From assembly GCA_902783035.1 (NCBI GenBank), contig CACZPK010000136.1, forward strand, positions 1-38,046: DNA of 38,046 bases, in the 5' to 3' direction. Source of the stretch: Oscillospiraceae bacterium. Its GTDB lineage: Bacteria > Bacillota > Clostridia > Oscillospirales > Oscillospiraceae. The position numbers and the translations under genes were made by a program. The notes beneath the pieces are model-generated. The model did not search any database. It had not been told where the DNA came from and saw nothing but the letters and a program-made list of their open reading frames with translations. Position 1 is the first letter of the stretch, and every line of letters begins with the position of its first letter. Positions 8,425 through 16,257 of this stretch are shown in pieces.

Positions 8425-9435
8425 TTACTCTCTTTCTTTTCTACGGCTCAGCAGTGCATCATATATGGCAATTGCCGCGGCTGCCTCCACCACCGGCAGG
8501 GCCCGTGGTACTATACAGGGGTCATGCCGTCCCCGCACGCGCAGTTGTACCGATTCCATAGTCCGCAGGTCAACGCTTTCCTGTTCCGTCTCGATGGAAG
8601 GCGTCGGTTTGAACGCCACCCGGAACACAACCGGCATGCCCGTCGAAATGCCACCGAGAATACCGCCGCAGCGGTTTGTCTTCGTCTCCACGGCACCATT
8701 CCGTACGATAAATGCGTCATTGTGCTCGCTTCCGTGCAGCCGCGCCGCAGCAAAGCCAACGCCAAATTCGACGCCTTTTACCGCCGGAATCCCAAACACG
8801 ATCCCCGCTATGCGGTTCTCCAGTCCGCCAAACATCGGGTCGCCCAGTCCGGGCGGTACACCGTCAATCACACATTCGACCACGCCGCCGACACTGTCGC
8901 CCGCGGTCTTGGCTGCCCGGATCGCCGCATCCATTGCTGCTTTCTCCGTCTCTCCTCCGATCTCCACAGCACGCGCGGAGACGCGGATACCATGGCGCTC
9001 CAGAATTTGCAGGCAAATACCGCCTGCAATACACAGCGGCGCGGTCAGCCGGCCCGAAAAGTGCCCGCCGCCTGCATAATCCCGTGCCTCGCCGTACTTT
9101 GCCCACGCGGTGAAATCTGCGTGTCCGGGACGCGGAACATATCTTGTTTCCGCATAGTCCTGTGTGCGCACGTCGCGGTTGTGCAAAATCGCCGTCAACG
9201 GAGCGCCGCAAGTCACACCATCATGCAAGCCGGAAAGGAACTCCGGTTCATCCGCCTCGTGCCGCGCGGTCGCGAACTCACTGTTGCCCGGCGCGCGCCG
9301 TGCCAGAAATGCACGCAGGCGCTCCATGTCTACCGCCTCACCGGCGGGAATGCCCTCCACTGTCACACCGACCGCCGGCGCATGTGACTGTCCGAAAACC
9401 ATCAGGCGGATATTCTCGCCGTAGCAGCTGCCCAT
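8425..9435 (-). CDS. aroC: Chorismate synthase
   Basis: AroC removes phosphate from EPSP to give chorismate, using reduced FMN. The 336-residue product starts MGSCYGENIRLMVFGQSHAP, with the conserved histidine of the FGQSHAP block, and contains ARPGHADF-like sequence (PRPGHADFTAWAKYG), GGHFSGRLTAPLCIAGG and the late motif NRCGGILGGISTGMPVVFRVAFKPTPS. A longer open frame overlaps yraN, but ATG 9435 is preceded by GGGGAGG at about eight bases and fits the family N-terminus. It lies 23 bases after yraN and six bases before the mutase-kinase fusion gene. It is slightly shorter than many chorismate synthases, but no central motif is missing. Confidence 0.96.
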   Translation of the reverse strand: MGSCYGENIRLMVFGQSHAPAVGVTVEGIPAGEAVDMERLRAFLARRAPGNSEFATARHEADEPEFLSGLHDGVTCGAPLTAILHNRDVRTQDYAETRYVPRPGHADFTAWAKYGEARDYAGGGHFSGRLTAPLCIAGGICLQILERHGIRVSARAVEIGGETEKAAMDAAIRAAKTAGDSVGGVVECVIDGVPPGLGDPMFGGLENRIAGIVFGIPAVKGVEFGVGFAAARLHGSEHNDAFIVRNGAVETKTNRCGGILGGISTGMPVVFRVAFKPTPSIETEQESVDLRTMESVQLRVRGRHDPCIVPRALPVVEAAAAIAIYDALLSRRKERE

Positions 9436-9458
9436 GCGTCCGCCCTCCCCAAAGCATG

Positions 9459-9806
9459 CTAAAAAGCGTTTTCGATGTATTCGATGCGCGTCTTTCCGGC
9501 TTCGTCGTAGACCTCCGCCACGTCGAAACGGCAAACCGCATCCGGATCATGCGTTGCAAGATAGTACTCCGCCGTCGTGCGCAAGCGGCGCTGTTTCGCC
9601 GCGGTCACAAATTCCCGCGGAAGGCCGTAGTCCGTGCGGCTTCGGAGTTTGACCTCTACGAAACACAATGTTTCGCCGTCGCGGGCGATGAGGTCGATCT
9701 CCCCGAAACGGCAGCGGTACTGAGACGCCACGATCCGCCGGCCACGATCACGCAGAAAAGCGGCGACCTGTGCCTCGCCCCGGTCCCCCCGTGCCTTCGT
9801 CGTCAT
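9459..9806 (-). CDS. YraN/UPF0102 family nuclease-fold protein
   Basis: The 115-residue product matches the UPF0102 family: GDRGEAQVAAFLRDRG, then RCRFGEIDLIARDGETLCFVEVKLRS, the D-(E/D)-x-K pattern of a restriction-endonuclease-like fold, and a C-terminal FDVAEVY. The family is widespread and poorly characterised, with a role in DNA processing suspected. ATG 9806 overlaps the rnhB stop by four bases and has GGGAGAAAGG upstream; a second ATG five codons earlier is possible but less well placed. The rnhB-yraN order is common in Firmicutes. Confidence 0.9.
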   Translation of the reverse strand: MTTKARGDRGEAQVAAFLRDRGRRIVASQYRCRFGEIDLIARDGETLCFVEVKLRSRTDYGLPREFVTAAKQRRLRTTAEYYLATHDPDAVCRFDVAEVYDEAGKTRIEYIENAF

Positions 9807-10423
9807 GTCCCTTTCTCCCATTTTTTGAGAAAGGTCATACGATGTGCCGGGCAGGGGCCATATTTCTCATACAGCGCCCGATGCAGCGCCGTACCGTAAC
9901 CCTTGTGTTTGGCAAATTGGTACTGTGGATATTGCTTGTCCAGCACCTCGACCACAAAACGGTCTCGGCTGACCTTCGCCAGCACAGACGCCGCCGCTAT
10001 GCTCGCAGAAATACCGTCACCCTTGATGAGGCAGCGATGCGGCGTCACAATGGCAGCGCTCCGCCCGTGGTCGCGGTTCCCGTCGATCAGTGCAAAATCC
10101 GCAGGGATGGCGAGACCGTCAATGGCAAGCTGCATTGCCTTCATACGTGCGCTCAAAATGTCGGTGGCATCGATCTCCTTCTCATCCACCCACGCGACTG
10201 ACCATGCCAGCGCTGCCGTTTGGATCACAGTAAACAATGCTTCCCGTTTCTTCTCGGTCAGTTTCTTGGAGTCGTTCAGGCCCTCGATCGCGCAGCCTTC
10301 CGGCAGCACGACCGCCGCCGCGTAGACAGGACCACACAACGGGCCGGCGCCCGCCTCGTCCACGCCGCACACCGTTGCATAGCCCGCGGCACGCATCTCA
10401 TTTTCATAGGAAAGATCTGGCAT
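9803..10423 (-). CDS. rnhB: Ribonuclease HII
   Basis: RNase HII cuts RNA in RNA-DNA hybrids and removes ribonucleotides misincorporated in DNA. The 206-residue product has CGVDEAGAGPLCGPVYAAAV, with the first two catalytic acids in DEAG, then NDSKKLTEKKRE, the third acid in LIDGNRD, the KGDGISASIAAASVLAKVSRD block, and the C-terminal KHKGYGTALHRALYEKYGPCPAHR. It lies nine bases after rbgA and overlaps yraN. The rbgA-rnhB order is known from Bacillus. Nothing unusual is visible. Confidence 0.97.
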   Translation of the reverse strand: MPDLSYENEMRAAGYATVCGVDEAGAGPLCGPVYAAAVVLPEGCAIEGLNDSKKLTEKKREALFTVIQTAALAWSVAWVDEKEIDATDILSARMKAMQLAIDGLAIPADFALIDGNRDHGRSAAIVTPHRCLIKGDGISASIAAASVLAKVSRDRFVVEVLDKQYPQYQFAKHKGYGTALHRALYEKYGPCPAHRMTFLKKWEKGT

Positions 10424-10432
10424 ATTGCTGCC

Positions 10433-11299
10433 TCAGCCCTCCTCCGGCGGCATTTCGAGTGTAAAGCGTCCTAACTTGCCAGCTCTGAATTCGTCAAGTA
10501 ATATCCGGCTCATACGTTCCGTATCAACTTCACCGCCGGAGATCAGAAAGCCACGCTTTCGCCCTGCCTTCTCCAACAGCGCCCAGCCATCCTCGTCTGG
10601 CGCAACGGAAATCTTATAACGTGCCTCCAATGCTGCGGGATAGTGCGTACCCAGATAGTCCATCAAACGCATTGCCAACTCTTCTACGTCAACGACTTCG
10701 TCACGGATGGCTCCTGTAAATGCCAGGCGTACGCCCACGGCAGGATCGTCGAATTTCGGCCAGAGGATACCGGGCGTGTCCAGCAGTTCCAGCGTCTTGT
10801 CCACAGGCACCCACTGTTTCGATCGGGTAACGCCGGGTCGATCCTCTGCCTTTGCCGTCTTGCGGCCGGAGACCTTGTTGATAAACGTGGACTTCCCCAC
10901 GTTCGGAATGCCCAGCACCATCACGCGCAGTACGCGCCCGACCTGCCCCTTCGCCTCATAAGCGGCGATCTTATCCCGCAGCAACATACGCACGGCGGGC
11001 GCAAACTGTTTTACGCCCGTACCGGACTTCGCATCGACCTCGATGGCCGCGCACCCCTGCGCACGAAACCAGGCCGCCCAGCGTTTTGTCAGCGTCTCGT
11101 CTGCCTGATCGATATGCCCCATCACAACAAGGCGCGGTTTCCCCGCCGTCAGTTCATCGAGATCGGGATTGCGGGACGAAAGCGGAATGCGCGCGTCCAC
11201 GATCTCACAGACGGCGTCCATACCGCCGATCTCCGCGGCAATCATGCGCCGCGTTTTGGTCATATGCCCCGGGAACCAGCTCAGTGAATCAATCTGCAT
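10433..11299 (-). CDS. rbgA: Ribosome biogenesis GTPase RbgA/YlqF with altered G4 motif
   Basis: RbgA is a circularly permuted GTPase needed for late 50S subunit assembly. The 288-residue product begins with the family's WFPGHMTKTRR. The permuted order is visible: G4 position around 60-64, G5 DAKSG (about 89-93), G1 GIPNVGKS (130-137), G2 threonine in RPGVTRSKQ (Thr158) and G3 DTPG (174-177). The G4 motif, normally NKxD and the guanine-specificity element, here reads MGHID, keeping the aspartate but losing the Asn and Lys. The rest of the protein is full length, so this does not look like decay. It starts four bases after lepB. Confidence 0.93.
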   Translation of the reverse strand: MQIDSLSWFPGHMTKTRRMIAAEIGGMDAVCEIVDARIPLSSRNPDLDELTAGKPRLVVMGHIDQADETLTKRWAAWFRAQGCAAIEVDAKSGTGVKQFAPAVRMLLRDKIAAYEAKGQVGRVLRVMVLGIPNVGKSTFINKVSGRKTAKAEDRPGVTRSKQWVPVDKTLELLDTPGILWPKFDDPAVGVRLAFTGAIRDEVVDVEELAMRLMDYLGTHYPAALEARYKISVAPDEDGWALLEKAGRKRGFLISGGEVDTERMSRILLDEFRAGKLGRFTLEMPPEEG

Positions 11300-11303
11300 G
11301 GCC

Positions 11304-11924
11304 TTACCCCTTGTTTAGTACGCCGATTCGGCTCATGTCACGTTGGCCGGTGATGGAATCATTTCCCGGGAAAAGCAGGAAAACTGCCTTGCCGACCAGA
11401 TAGCGCGTGTCTACGGTGCCGATGCGCGGGTCACGGCTGTCCGTGCTCATGTTGCGGTTATCTCCCATCAGGAATACCGAGCCATCCGGCACCGTCAGCG
11501 GAAATTCTGTTCCTTCAAAGGCATAGGTGCGGTCATTGATATAGGTCTCTTCCTGTGCCGTGCCATCCACATAAACTGTGCCGGAGTTGAAGTCCACATC
11601 CACGGTCTGCCCGCCGACGGCAATGACGCGCTTGACAATAGCGTCCTCGGAAAAAGACTTCTTGCGCGCAATAACGATGTCGCCGCGATGGTACTCCCCA
11701 GCCAGCAGGGAATTGAGAACCAGCAGCCGGTCGCCGTCTTGCAGCGTTGGGATCATCGACGGCCCCTTAACATTCATCATGCGCGCGACAAAGGTGAAGG
11801 TCAGTACGATGATGAGTATCGCCGTCACCAGTGCGCGCAGCCAATCATACAGCTCACGCCCGGGGATGCGCTCAATGGTCTTTTCTCCATCCCCCTGCGG
11901 AAGCTCCTGTTCCAAGTCATTCAT
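11304..11924 (-). CDS. lepB: Type I signal peptidase
   Basis: LepB removes signal peptides from exported proteins at the outer face of the membrane. The 206-residue product has a cytoplasmic N-terminus, one membrane helix (about residues 29-50), the nucleophile in GPSMIPTL (Ser56), the general-base lysine in IVKRVIAVGG (Lys98), and the box GDNRNMSTDSRD. I chose ATG 11924 because GGAG lies six bases before it; an ATG four codons earlier has a weaker site. It heads the eight-gene minus-strand operon running down to the Nim-like gene. Confidence 0.95.
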   Translation of the reverse strand: MNDLEQELPQGDGEKTIERIPGRELYDWLRALVTAILIIVLTFTFVARMMNVKGPSMIPTLQDGDRLLVLNSLLAGEYHRGDIVIARKKSFSEDAIVKRVIAVGGQTVDVDFNSGTVYVDGTAQEETYINDRTYAFEGTEFPLTVPDGSVFLMGDNRNMSTDSRDPRIGTVDTRYLVGKAVFLLFPGNDSITGQRDMSRIGVLNKG

Positions 11925-11970
11925 AATCTGCTCCATGTTCCCATTTAATAAAGTATTATATCTCAGTTAT

Positions 11971-11999
11971 TTTATCATAGAATTCCGAAAAGACAACAA
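11971..11999 (-). promoter_or_regulatory. Probable promoter of the lepB operon
   Basis: On the minus strand TTGTTG (11999-11994) is 17 bases from GATAAA (11976-11971). A consensus TATAAT also occurs at 11960-11955, but I see no good -35 box at the right distance for it. Which one is used is uncertain. Confidence 0.45.
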
Positions 12000-12020
12000 A
12001 AAACGGCTGGCATGACAAAC

Positions 12021-12050
12021 AAAAAAGCACGGCTCTACGCCGTGCTTTTT
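12021..12050 (-). terminator. Intrinsic terminator after rpmF
   Basis: GCACGGC (12027-12033) pairs with GCCGTGC (12039-12045) around a five-base loop. On the minus strand six T residues follow the stem, 17 bases past the rpmF stop. It separates DUF177-rpmF from the lepB operon. Confidence 0.88.
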
Positions 12051-12066
12051 ATTCGTATGGATGTGC

Positions 12067-12264
12067 TTACTCCGCGACGGTCTTAGCCTCGACGGTCTTG
12101 ACGGTGCGGCCGTTATAGGTACCACACTCCGGGCACATTCTGTGCGGCTGATGCAATGCACCGCACTTCGGGCACTTGATCAGCGCCGGAGCGCTCAGCT
12201 TCCAATGGGAGCTGCGGCGCTTGTCACGTCTTGCGCGGGAAACTTTCCCCTTGGGGACTGCCAT
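12067..12264 (-). CDS. rpmF: 50S ribosomal protein L32
   Basis: A 65-residue L32 with the typical start MAVPKGKVSRARRDKRRS and a four-cysteine zinc ribbon (CPKC near residues 31-34 and CPEC near 44-47), so it is the zinc-binding form. AAGGAGGTG lies at a good distance before the ATG. It follows the DUF177 gene by 42 bases, a very conserved pairing in bacteria. An intrinsic terminator follows. Confidence 0.97.
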   Translation of the reverse strand: MAVPKGKVSRARRDKRRSSHWKLSAPALIKCPKCGALHQPHRMCPECGTYNGRTVKTVEAKTVAE

Positions 12265-12306
12265 GTTGACACCTCCTTGATCGAGAACGGCAAAAAGCCG
12301 TGAAAT

Positions 12307-12795
12307 TTACAAAAGCTGTTGCAGCGCCGCCCAGCGCGGGTCGATCTCCTTCTTGCAGCGGCACGCCTCCACATTGAGGTTGGCGCCGCAGCCGGAACAG
12401 AGTCCCTTGCAGTCTGCACGGCAGAGCATCTTCGTGTCCATATCGAGGATAAATGCCTCCCGTGCCAGTTCGTCCAAATCGAACGCACCGTCATCCAGCA
12501 GCAGGATCTCGTCGTTTTCGTCGTCCTCCAGCTCCTCGGCGAGCATGCGCTCGACGGAAACGTGGAAGGCTTTCTCAAACGGCGCCCCGCAGCGGTCGCA
12601 CACGCAGGAAAGCATCGTGTCAACATTCATCTGCAAACGGAGCATCCCTGCAATGTTCCGCACCGTCCCTACCACTGAGACAGGCCGAACCGCCGGACAC
12701 ACGCCGCCGAAGTCCACATCGGAAAGGTCCAATTCCTCGTTGAACGCTATTCCGTCCCCGGGGGTGTGAATGATCCCTTTTACATCCAGAAGCAT
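12307..12795 (-). CDS. DUF177/YceD family protein
   Basis: The 162-residue product belongs to the DUF177 (YceD) family, which is nearly always encoded just before rpmF and has been linked to 23S rRNA metabolism. Two cysteine clusters are present: CVCDRCGAPF mid-protein and CKGLCSGCGANLN near the C-terminus, the second containing the family's D-C-x-G-L-C block. Between them is an acidic stretch (EELEDDENDE). I chose ATG 12795, which has GAGGTG directly upstream, over a GTG four codons earlier. The promoter upstream is a perfect consensus match. Confidence 0.9.
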   Translation of the reverse strand: MLLDVKGIIHTPGDGIAFNEELDLSDVDFGGVCPAVRPVSVVGTVRNIAGMLRLQMNVDTMLSCVCDRCGAPFEKAFHVSVERMLAEELEDDENDEILLLDDGAFDLDELAREAFILDMDTKMLCRADCKGLCSGCGANLNVEACRCKKEIDPRWAALQQLL

Positions 12796-12822
12796 GTTGC
12801 ACCTCACAATGACACGTGTGTT

Positions 12823-12851
12823 ATTATATTAAATGTCTCCCCACTTGTCAA
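12823..12851 (-). promoter_or_regulatory. Consensus SigA promoter for DUF177-rpmF
   Basis: On the minus strand, TTGACA (12851-12846) and TATAAT (12828-12823) match the consensus at all twelve positions with a 17-base spacer. This fits high expression of a ribosomal protein operon. Confidence 0.88.
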
Positions 12852-12869
12852 ACATTTTTTTGCTTTTTC

Positions 12870-12898
12870 TTGAAAAAATTTTCTTCATGCCGTACAAT
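12870..12898 (+). promoter_or_regulatory. SigA-type promoter for the RluA-family gene
   Basis: TTGAAA (12870-12875), a 17-base spacer and TACAAT (12893-12898). It is back to back with the DUF177-rpmF promoter, the two -35 boxes being only 18 bases apart. Confidence 0.75.
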
Positions 12899-12949
12899 GG
12901 CAAAAAATGCCGCTGTTTGCAGCGGTGCGCCAATGCGGGAGGACGGGTC

Positions 12950-13918
12950 ATGCGTACATTTACCATTGGAAAAAACGATGCCGGGCAGCGGCTCGACCGC
13001 TTTCTTGCCAAGGCCATTCCCCTGCTCCCCGCGTCATTGGCACAGAAGTATGTCCGTATCAAGCGCATCAAGGTCAACGGCGCGCGTGCCGCACGCGACC
13101 AGCGTCTGGCCGTGGGTGACACAGTGGATTGCTATGTCAACGACGAGTTTTTTGATGCGCCCGACGCAGACAACGTCTATCTCACCATCGTTTCTCCAAA
13201 ACTCAGCATCGTCTATGAAGACGAAAACATCCTGCTGCTCAATAAGCCCGGCGGTATGCTCTGCCACGCGGGTGATCACACAGACGGCAAGTCCGACGGT
13301 GCAACGCTGCGCGACCACATGCTTGCCTACCTCTATCAAAAGCGCATCTGGCGTCCACAAGAGGAAAATGCCTTTACGCCCGCGTTGTGCAATCGCATCG
13401 ACCGCAACACCAGCGGCATCGTCATTGCGGCAAAAAACGCCGAGGCACTGCGTATTCTCAACGAGAAGATCCAGGCCCGGGAGCTTTCCAAGTTTTACCT
13501 CTGCGTCTGCCTCGGCCGGCCCACCCCGCCCAAAGGACGTATCGAGTGCTTTTTGCGCAAGGATGAGCGCGAAAACAAGATGCGCGTCTATCACCATGCC
13601 GTTCCCGACGGGCGCAGTGCCGTCACGCTCTATGAAACGCTCTCTACCCGCGACGGCCTGTCGCTCATCGAAGTAGAATTGCTTACGGGGCGAACGCATC
13701 AAATTCGTGCCAGTTTTGCCGATATCGGCTGCCCGCTGTTGGGTGACGGCAAGTATGGCCGCGGCGCAGAAAATCGGAAGCACAACGAAACGTCGCAGCT
13801 GCTTTGCTCTTACCGTCTGCGCTTCGACTTTCCGACCGACGCGGGAGCGCTCAATTACTTGCGTGGAAAAGAGTTTGCGGTGGACACAGTCCCATTTCAG
13901 GACAAATATTTTGGCTGA
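12950..13918 (+). CDS. RluA-family 23S rRNA pseudouridine synthase
   Basis: The 322-residue product has an N-terminal S4-like RNA-binding domain (GQRLDRFLAKAIP, then YVRIKRIKVNG) and a pseudouridine synthase domain with the catalytic aspartate in NRIDRNTSGIVIAAK. Downstream are ALRILNEKI and the C-terminal LLTGRTHQIRASF and GCPLLGDGKYG blocks. It is most like RluC/RluD proteins that modify 23S rRNA, but the exact uridine cannot be told. GGGAGG seven bases before ATG 12950 sets the start; the open frame extends further upstream without good signals. It has its own promoter and terminator. Confidence 0.93.
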   Translation: MRTFTIGKNDAGQRLDRFLAKAIPLLPASLAQKYVRIKRIKVNGARAARDQRLAVGDTVDCYVNDEFFDAPDADNVYLTIVSPKLSIVYEDENILLLNKPGGMLCHAGDHTDGKSDGATLRDHMLAYLYQKRIWRPQEENAFTPALCNRIDRNTSGIVIAAKNAEALRILNEKIQARELSKFYLCVCLGRPTPPKGRIECFLRKDERENKMRVYHHAVPDGRSAVTLYETLSTRDGLSLIEVELLTGRTHQIRASFADIGCPLLGDGKYGRGAENRKHNETSQLLCSYRLRFDFPTDAGALNYLRGKEFAVDTVPFQDKYFG

Positions 13919-13924
13919 TCTTAC

Positions 13925-13954
13925 AAAACGGAGGTTCAATTGGGCTTCCGTTTT
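13925..13954 (+). terminator. Intrinsic terminator after the RluA-family gene
   Basis: AAAACGGA (13925-13932) pairs with TCCGTTTT (13947-13954), followed by further T residues. It begins six bases past the stop codon. Confidence 0.7.
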
Positions 13955-13980
13955 TCCTTTTTGCCGAAAGTTTGATTTAC

Positions 13981-14077
13981 TAAACAAACTGTTTAATAAA
14001 CTGTTGCTTTTTTCCCGGGCGTCGTGTATCATATCTTAGGTTTTATTATTAAAACTTTCTGTTTAGCGTTGGTAAAC
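13981..14077. promoter_or_regulatory. Cluster of GTTTA/TAAAC half-sites flanking the regulator promoter
   Basis: Half-sites are TAAAC 13981-13985, GTTTA 13991-13995, TAAAC 13997-14001, GTTTA 14061-14065 and TAAAC 14073-14077. The pairs form inverted repeats GTTTA-N1-TAAAC and GTTTA-N7-TAAAC, one just upstream of the -35 box and one between the -10 box and the ribosome site. The position suggests autoregulation by the XRE-cupin protein encoded directly downstream. The binding protein is inferred. Confidence 0.5.
14004..14032 (+). promoter_or_regulatory. Promoter of the polyamine transport operon
   Basis: TTGCTT (14004-14009), a 17-base spacer and TATCAT (14027-14032). The core is flanked on both sides by GTTTA/TAAAC repeats. 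Confidence 0.65.
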
Positions 14078-14091
14078 TCAAGGAGGTGCGT

Positions 14092-14625
14092 ATGGACATT
14101 GGCAACAAGATCAGGCAGTTGCGCATGCAAAAGGGGCTGACGCTGGAGGAACTGGCAAGCCGCAGCGAGTTGACAAAGGGCTTCCTCTCCCAACTTGAGC
14201 GCAACCTCACCTCCCCTTCCATTGACTCGCTGGACGACATTCTGGAGGCGCTCGGCACCAACCTTGCAGAATTCTTTCAGGAAGACAAGGTCGAGCAGAT
14301 CGTTTTCCGGGAGGCAGACTTTTTTGTCGACGAGCGCGATGACTGCACGGTGCATTGGATCGTTCCAAACACGCAAAAAAATCGCATGGAGCCGATATTG
14401 CTTACCTTGCCGGAAGGCGGACGTTCTTTTGAGGTCGCTCCGCACAGCGGCGAGGAATTCGGGTACGTCGTGGGCGGCGAGGCGGTACTCTCTTACGACG
14501 GCAAGCGGCAAACGCTGCAAAAGGGAGAAACCTTCTACCTCCACGGCCGAACGTTCCACACGCTGCAAAACGAATGCAAGGCCCCGGCACGCATTCTGTG
14601 GGTGTCTACGCCCCCGCTGTTTTGA
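14092..14625 (+). CDS. XRE-family HTH / cupin transcriptional regulator (PuuR-like)
   Basis: The 177-residue product has an N-terminal helix-turn-helix (about residues 3-60: IRQLRMQKGLTLEELASRS, TKGFLSQLERNLTSPS) and a C-terminal cupin barrel (about 105-175) with HSGEEFGYVVGGEA and GETFYLHGRTFHTLQN. Regulators of this shape often sense a small molecule and control polyamine or amino acid genes. It comes directly before potA with 42 bases between, so polyamine-responsive control of the pot operon is the best guess. AGGAGG five bases before ATG 14092 decides the start. GTTTA/TAAAC repeats around its promoter are candidate binding sites. Confidence 0.9.
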   Translation: MDIGNKIRQLRMQKGLTLEELASRSELTKGFLSQLERNLTSPSIDSLDDILEALGTNLAEFFQEDKVEQIVFREADFFVDERDDCTVHWIVPNTQKNRMEPILLTLPEGGRSFEVAPHSGEEFGYVVGGEAVLSYDGKRQTLQKGETFYLHGRTFHTLQNECKAPARILWVSTPPLF

Positions 14626-14667
14626 TACACATCATCGCAGGATTGTATTATATAAGGAGAGAAGAAC

Positions 14668-16257
14668 ATGGCAGAAGAAGCAAAGAAACTCATTCAGTTC
14701 AAAAACATCGTCAAGAGCTTTGAGGACGGTCAGGTTGTGCTCAAGGGCGTGTCGCTGGATATTTATGAAAACGAATTCGTCACGCTGTTGGGGCCGTCCG
14801 GCTGCGGCAAAACAACGCTGCTTCGTATTCTCGGCGGCTTTTTGCAGCCCACGGAGGGCAAGGTGCTCTTTGACGGCGAAGATATCGTAAACGTCCCTCC
14901 TTACAAACGCGAGATCAATACCGTGTTTCAGAAATACGCGCTGTTCCCGCACATGAACGTCTATGACAACATCGCATTCGGTCTGACGATCAAGAAGGAG
15001 CCGAAGGACGTCATCGAGCAGAAGGTCATGCGTATGCTGCGTCTTGTCAATCTGGAGGATTACGCACGGCGAAACGTCACAGAGATGTCCGGCGGCCAGC
15101 AGCAGCGCATCGCTATTGCCCGTGCGCTTGTGAATGAGCCGAGCGTACTGCTGCTCGACGAGCCGTTAGGCGCACTGGATCTCAAGCTGCGCAAGGAGAT
15201 GCAGCACGAGCTCAAATCCATCCAGCAAGAGGTCGGCATCACCTTTATTTTCGTCACGCACGATCAGGAAGAGGCACTGACCATGTCCGACAAGATCGTT
15301 GTCATGAATGCGGGCGAGATCCAGCAGATCGGCACGCCGACCGAGATCTACCGTCGTCCGGTAAACGAATTCGTGGCAAACTTTATCGGTGAGACCAACA
15401 TCATCGACGGCGTGATGGTGGAGGACGACCTTGTGGTGTTTGAAGACAAGCGTTTCCCCTGTTCCGCCCGCGGTTTCGACAAAAATGAGAAGGTGGACGT
15501 TGTCATCCGTCCGGAACATCTGGACATCGTGCCGCGTGGCCAGGGTATGCTCAAGGGCGTGGTCAAATCGCAGCTCTTCAAGGGCATGCATTACGACACG
15601 GTGGTCGAAACCCGTGCAGGCACGTCCATCACGGTTAAGATGCAGGTGGCGGCAGACAAGCCCGTAACCAACGACGAAGCAGGCGAAAAGATCAGTGCCA
15701 GTGGTTTTCTGCTGGACGTGGAGGACGCTGCGGAGCTGAGCGACGCGAAGGTCATCGCCCTCGCCTCGGCGGAGGCATGGGTATCCGAAACGGAGGAAAA
15801 CGTCTCTATCAACGTCGAGCACGACATCAAGCCGGAAACGGGTGAATACAGCGTTACCTTCTCTACGGCTGCCGGTACATCCATTACCGTACGCGCGCTC
15901 GTCGTAACGGAAAACCGCGTTGAGAGTACGGTATATCAGGAAGAAATCTACGCAATGAACTTCTTTAAGAAGGTCGAAGACATTCAGGAGAGCATCGCGC
16001 TGGACACCGACCTGAAAATGTGGGCAACCGCGTCGGCCTGGAGTCTGGAGGACGAGAACGAAAAGGTGGAGATCACCGACGTACGCTATGATTTTGACCC
16101 TGAGACCATTACGCCCGGCGTCTACGACGTGACCTTCTCCACCGAAGGTTATGAATACAAAGTCTCCACCACCCGTGCAGCCGAAGAGGGTTCCGAGGTC
16201 GGTTTGATCTTTCGCCCCGAGGACATCCATGTGATGAAGAAAGGAGCCAAACGGTGA
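14668..16257 (+). CDS. potA: Spermidine/putrescine ABC transporter ATPase PotA with inserted beta-rich repeats
   Basis: The 529-residue product is much longer than the usual 350-380. Residues 1-240 form a complete ATPase: Walker A GPSGCGKT (42-49), Q-loop Gln88, signature MSGGQ (140-144), Walker B LLLDEP (161-166) and switch His198. A TOBE domain begins with [11 protein letters not shown] (about 278-288) and resumes only at [12 protein letters not shown] (512-523). Between about 330 and 507 lies an extra segment with two similar copies (about 360-412 and 446-503), sharing an A-S-A-x-x-W block, an acidic stretch, a D(I/F)-x-P-E-T block and Y-(S/D)-V-T-F-S-T, which look like Ig-like beta repeats. 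AAGGAG precedes the ATG. Its stop overlaps potB. It powers polyamine uptake. Confidence 0.94.
   Translation: MAEEAKKLIQFKNIVKSFEDGQVVLKGVSLDIYENEFVTLLGPSGCGKTTLLRILGGFLQPTEGKVLFDGEDIVNVPPYKREINTVFQKYALFPHMNVYDNIAFGLTIKKEPKDVIEQKVMRMLRLVNLEDYARRNVTEMSGGQQQRIAIARALVNEPSVLLLDEPLGALDLKLRKEMQHELKSIQQEVGITFIFVTHDQEEALTMSDKIVVMNAGEIQQIGTPTEIYRRPVNEFVANFIGETNIIDGVMVEDDLVVFEDKRFPCSARGFDKNEKVDVVIRPEHLDIVPRGQGMLKGVVKSQLFKGMHYDTVVETRAGTSITVKMQVAADKPVTNDEAGEKISASGFLLDVEDAAELSDAKVIALASAEAWVSETEENVSINVEHDIKPETGEYSVTFSTAAGTSITVRALVVTENRVESTVYQEEIYAMNFFKKVEDIQESIALDTDLKMWATASAWSLEDENEKVEITDVRYDFDPETITPGVYDVTFSTEGYEYKVSTTRAAEEGSEVGLIFRPEDIHVMKKGAKR

Noticed and set aside
13034-14032. Long minus-strand open frame opposite the RluA-family gene
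   Set aside because: The plus-strand gene has clear family motifs, a promoter, ribosome site and terminator; the minus frame has none.
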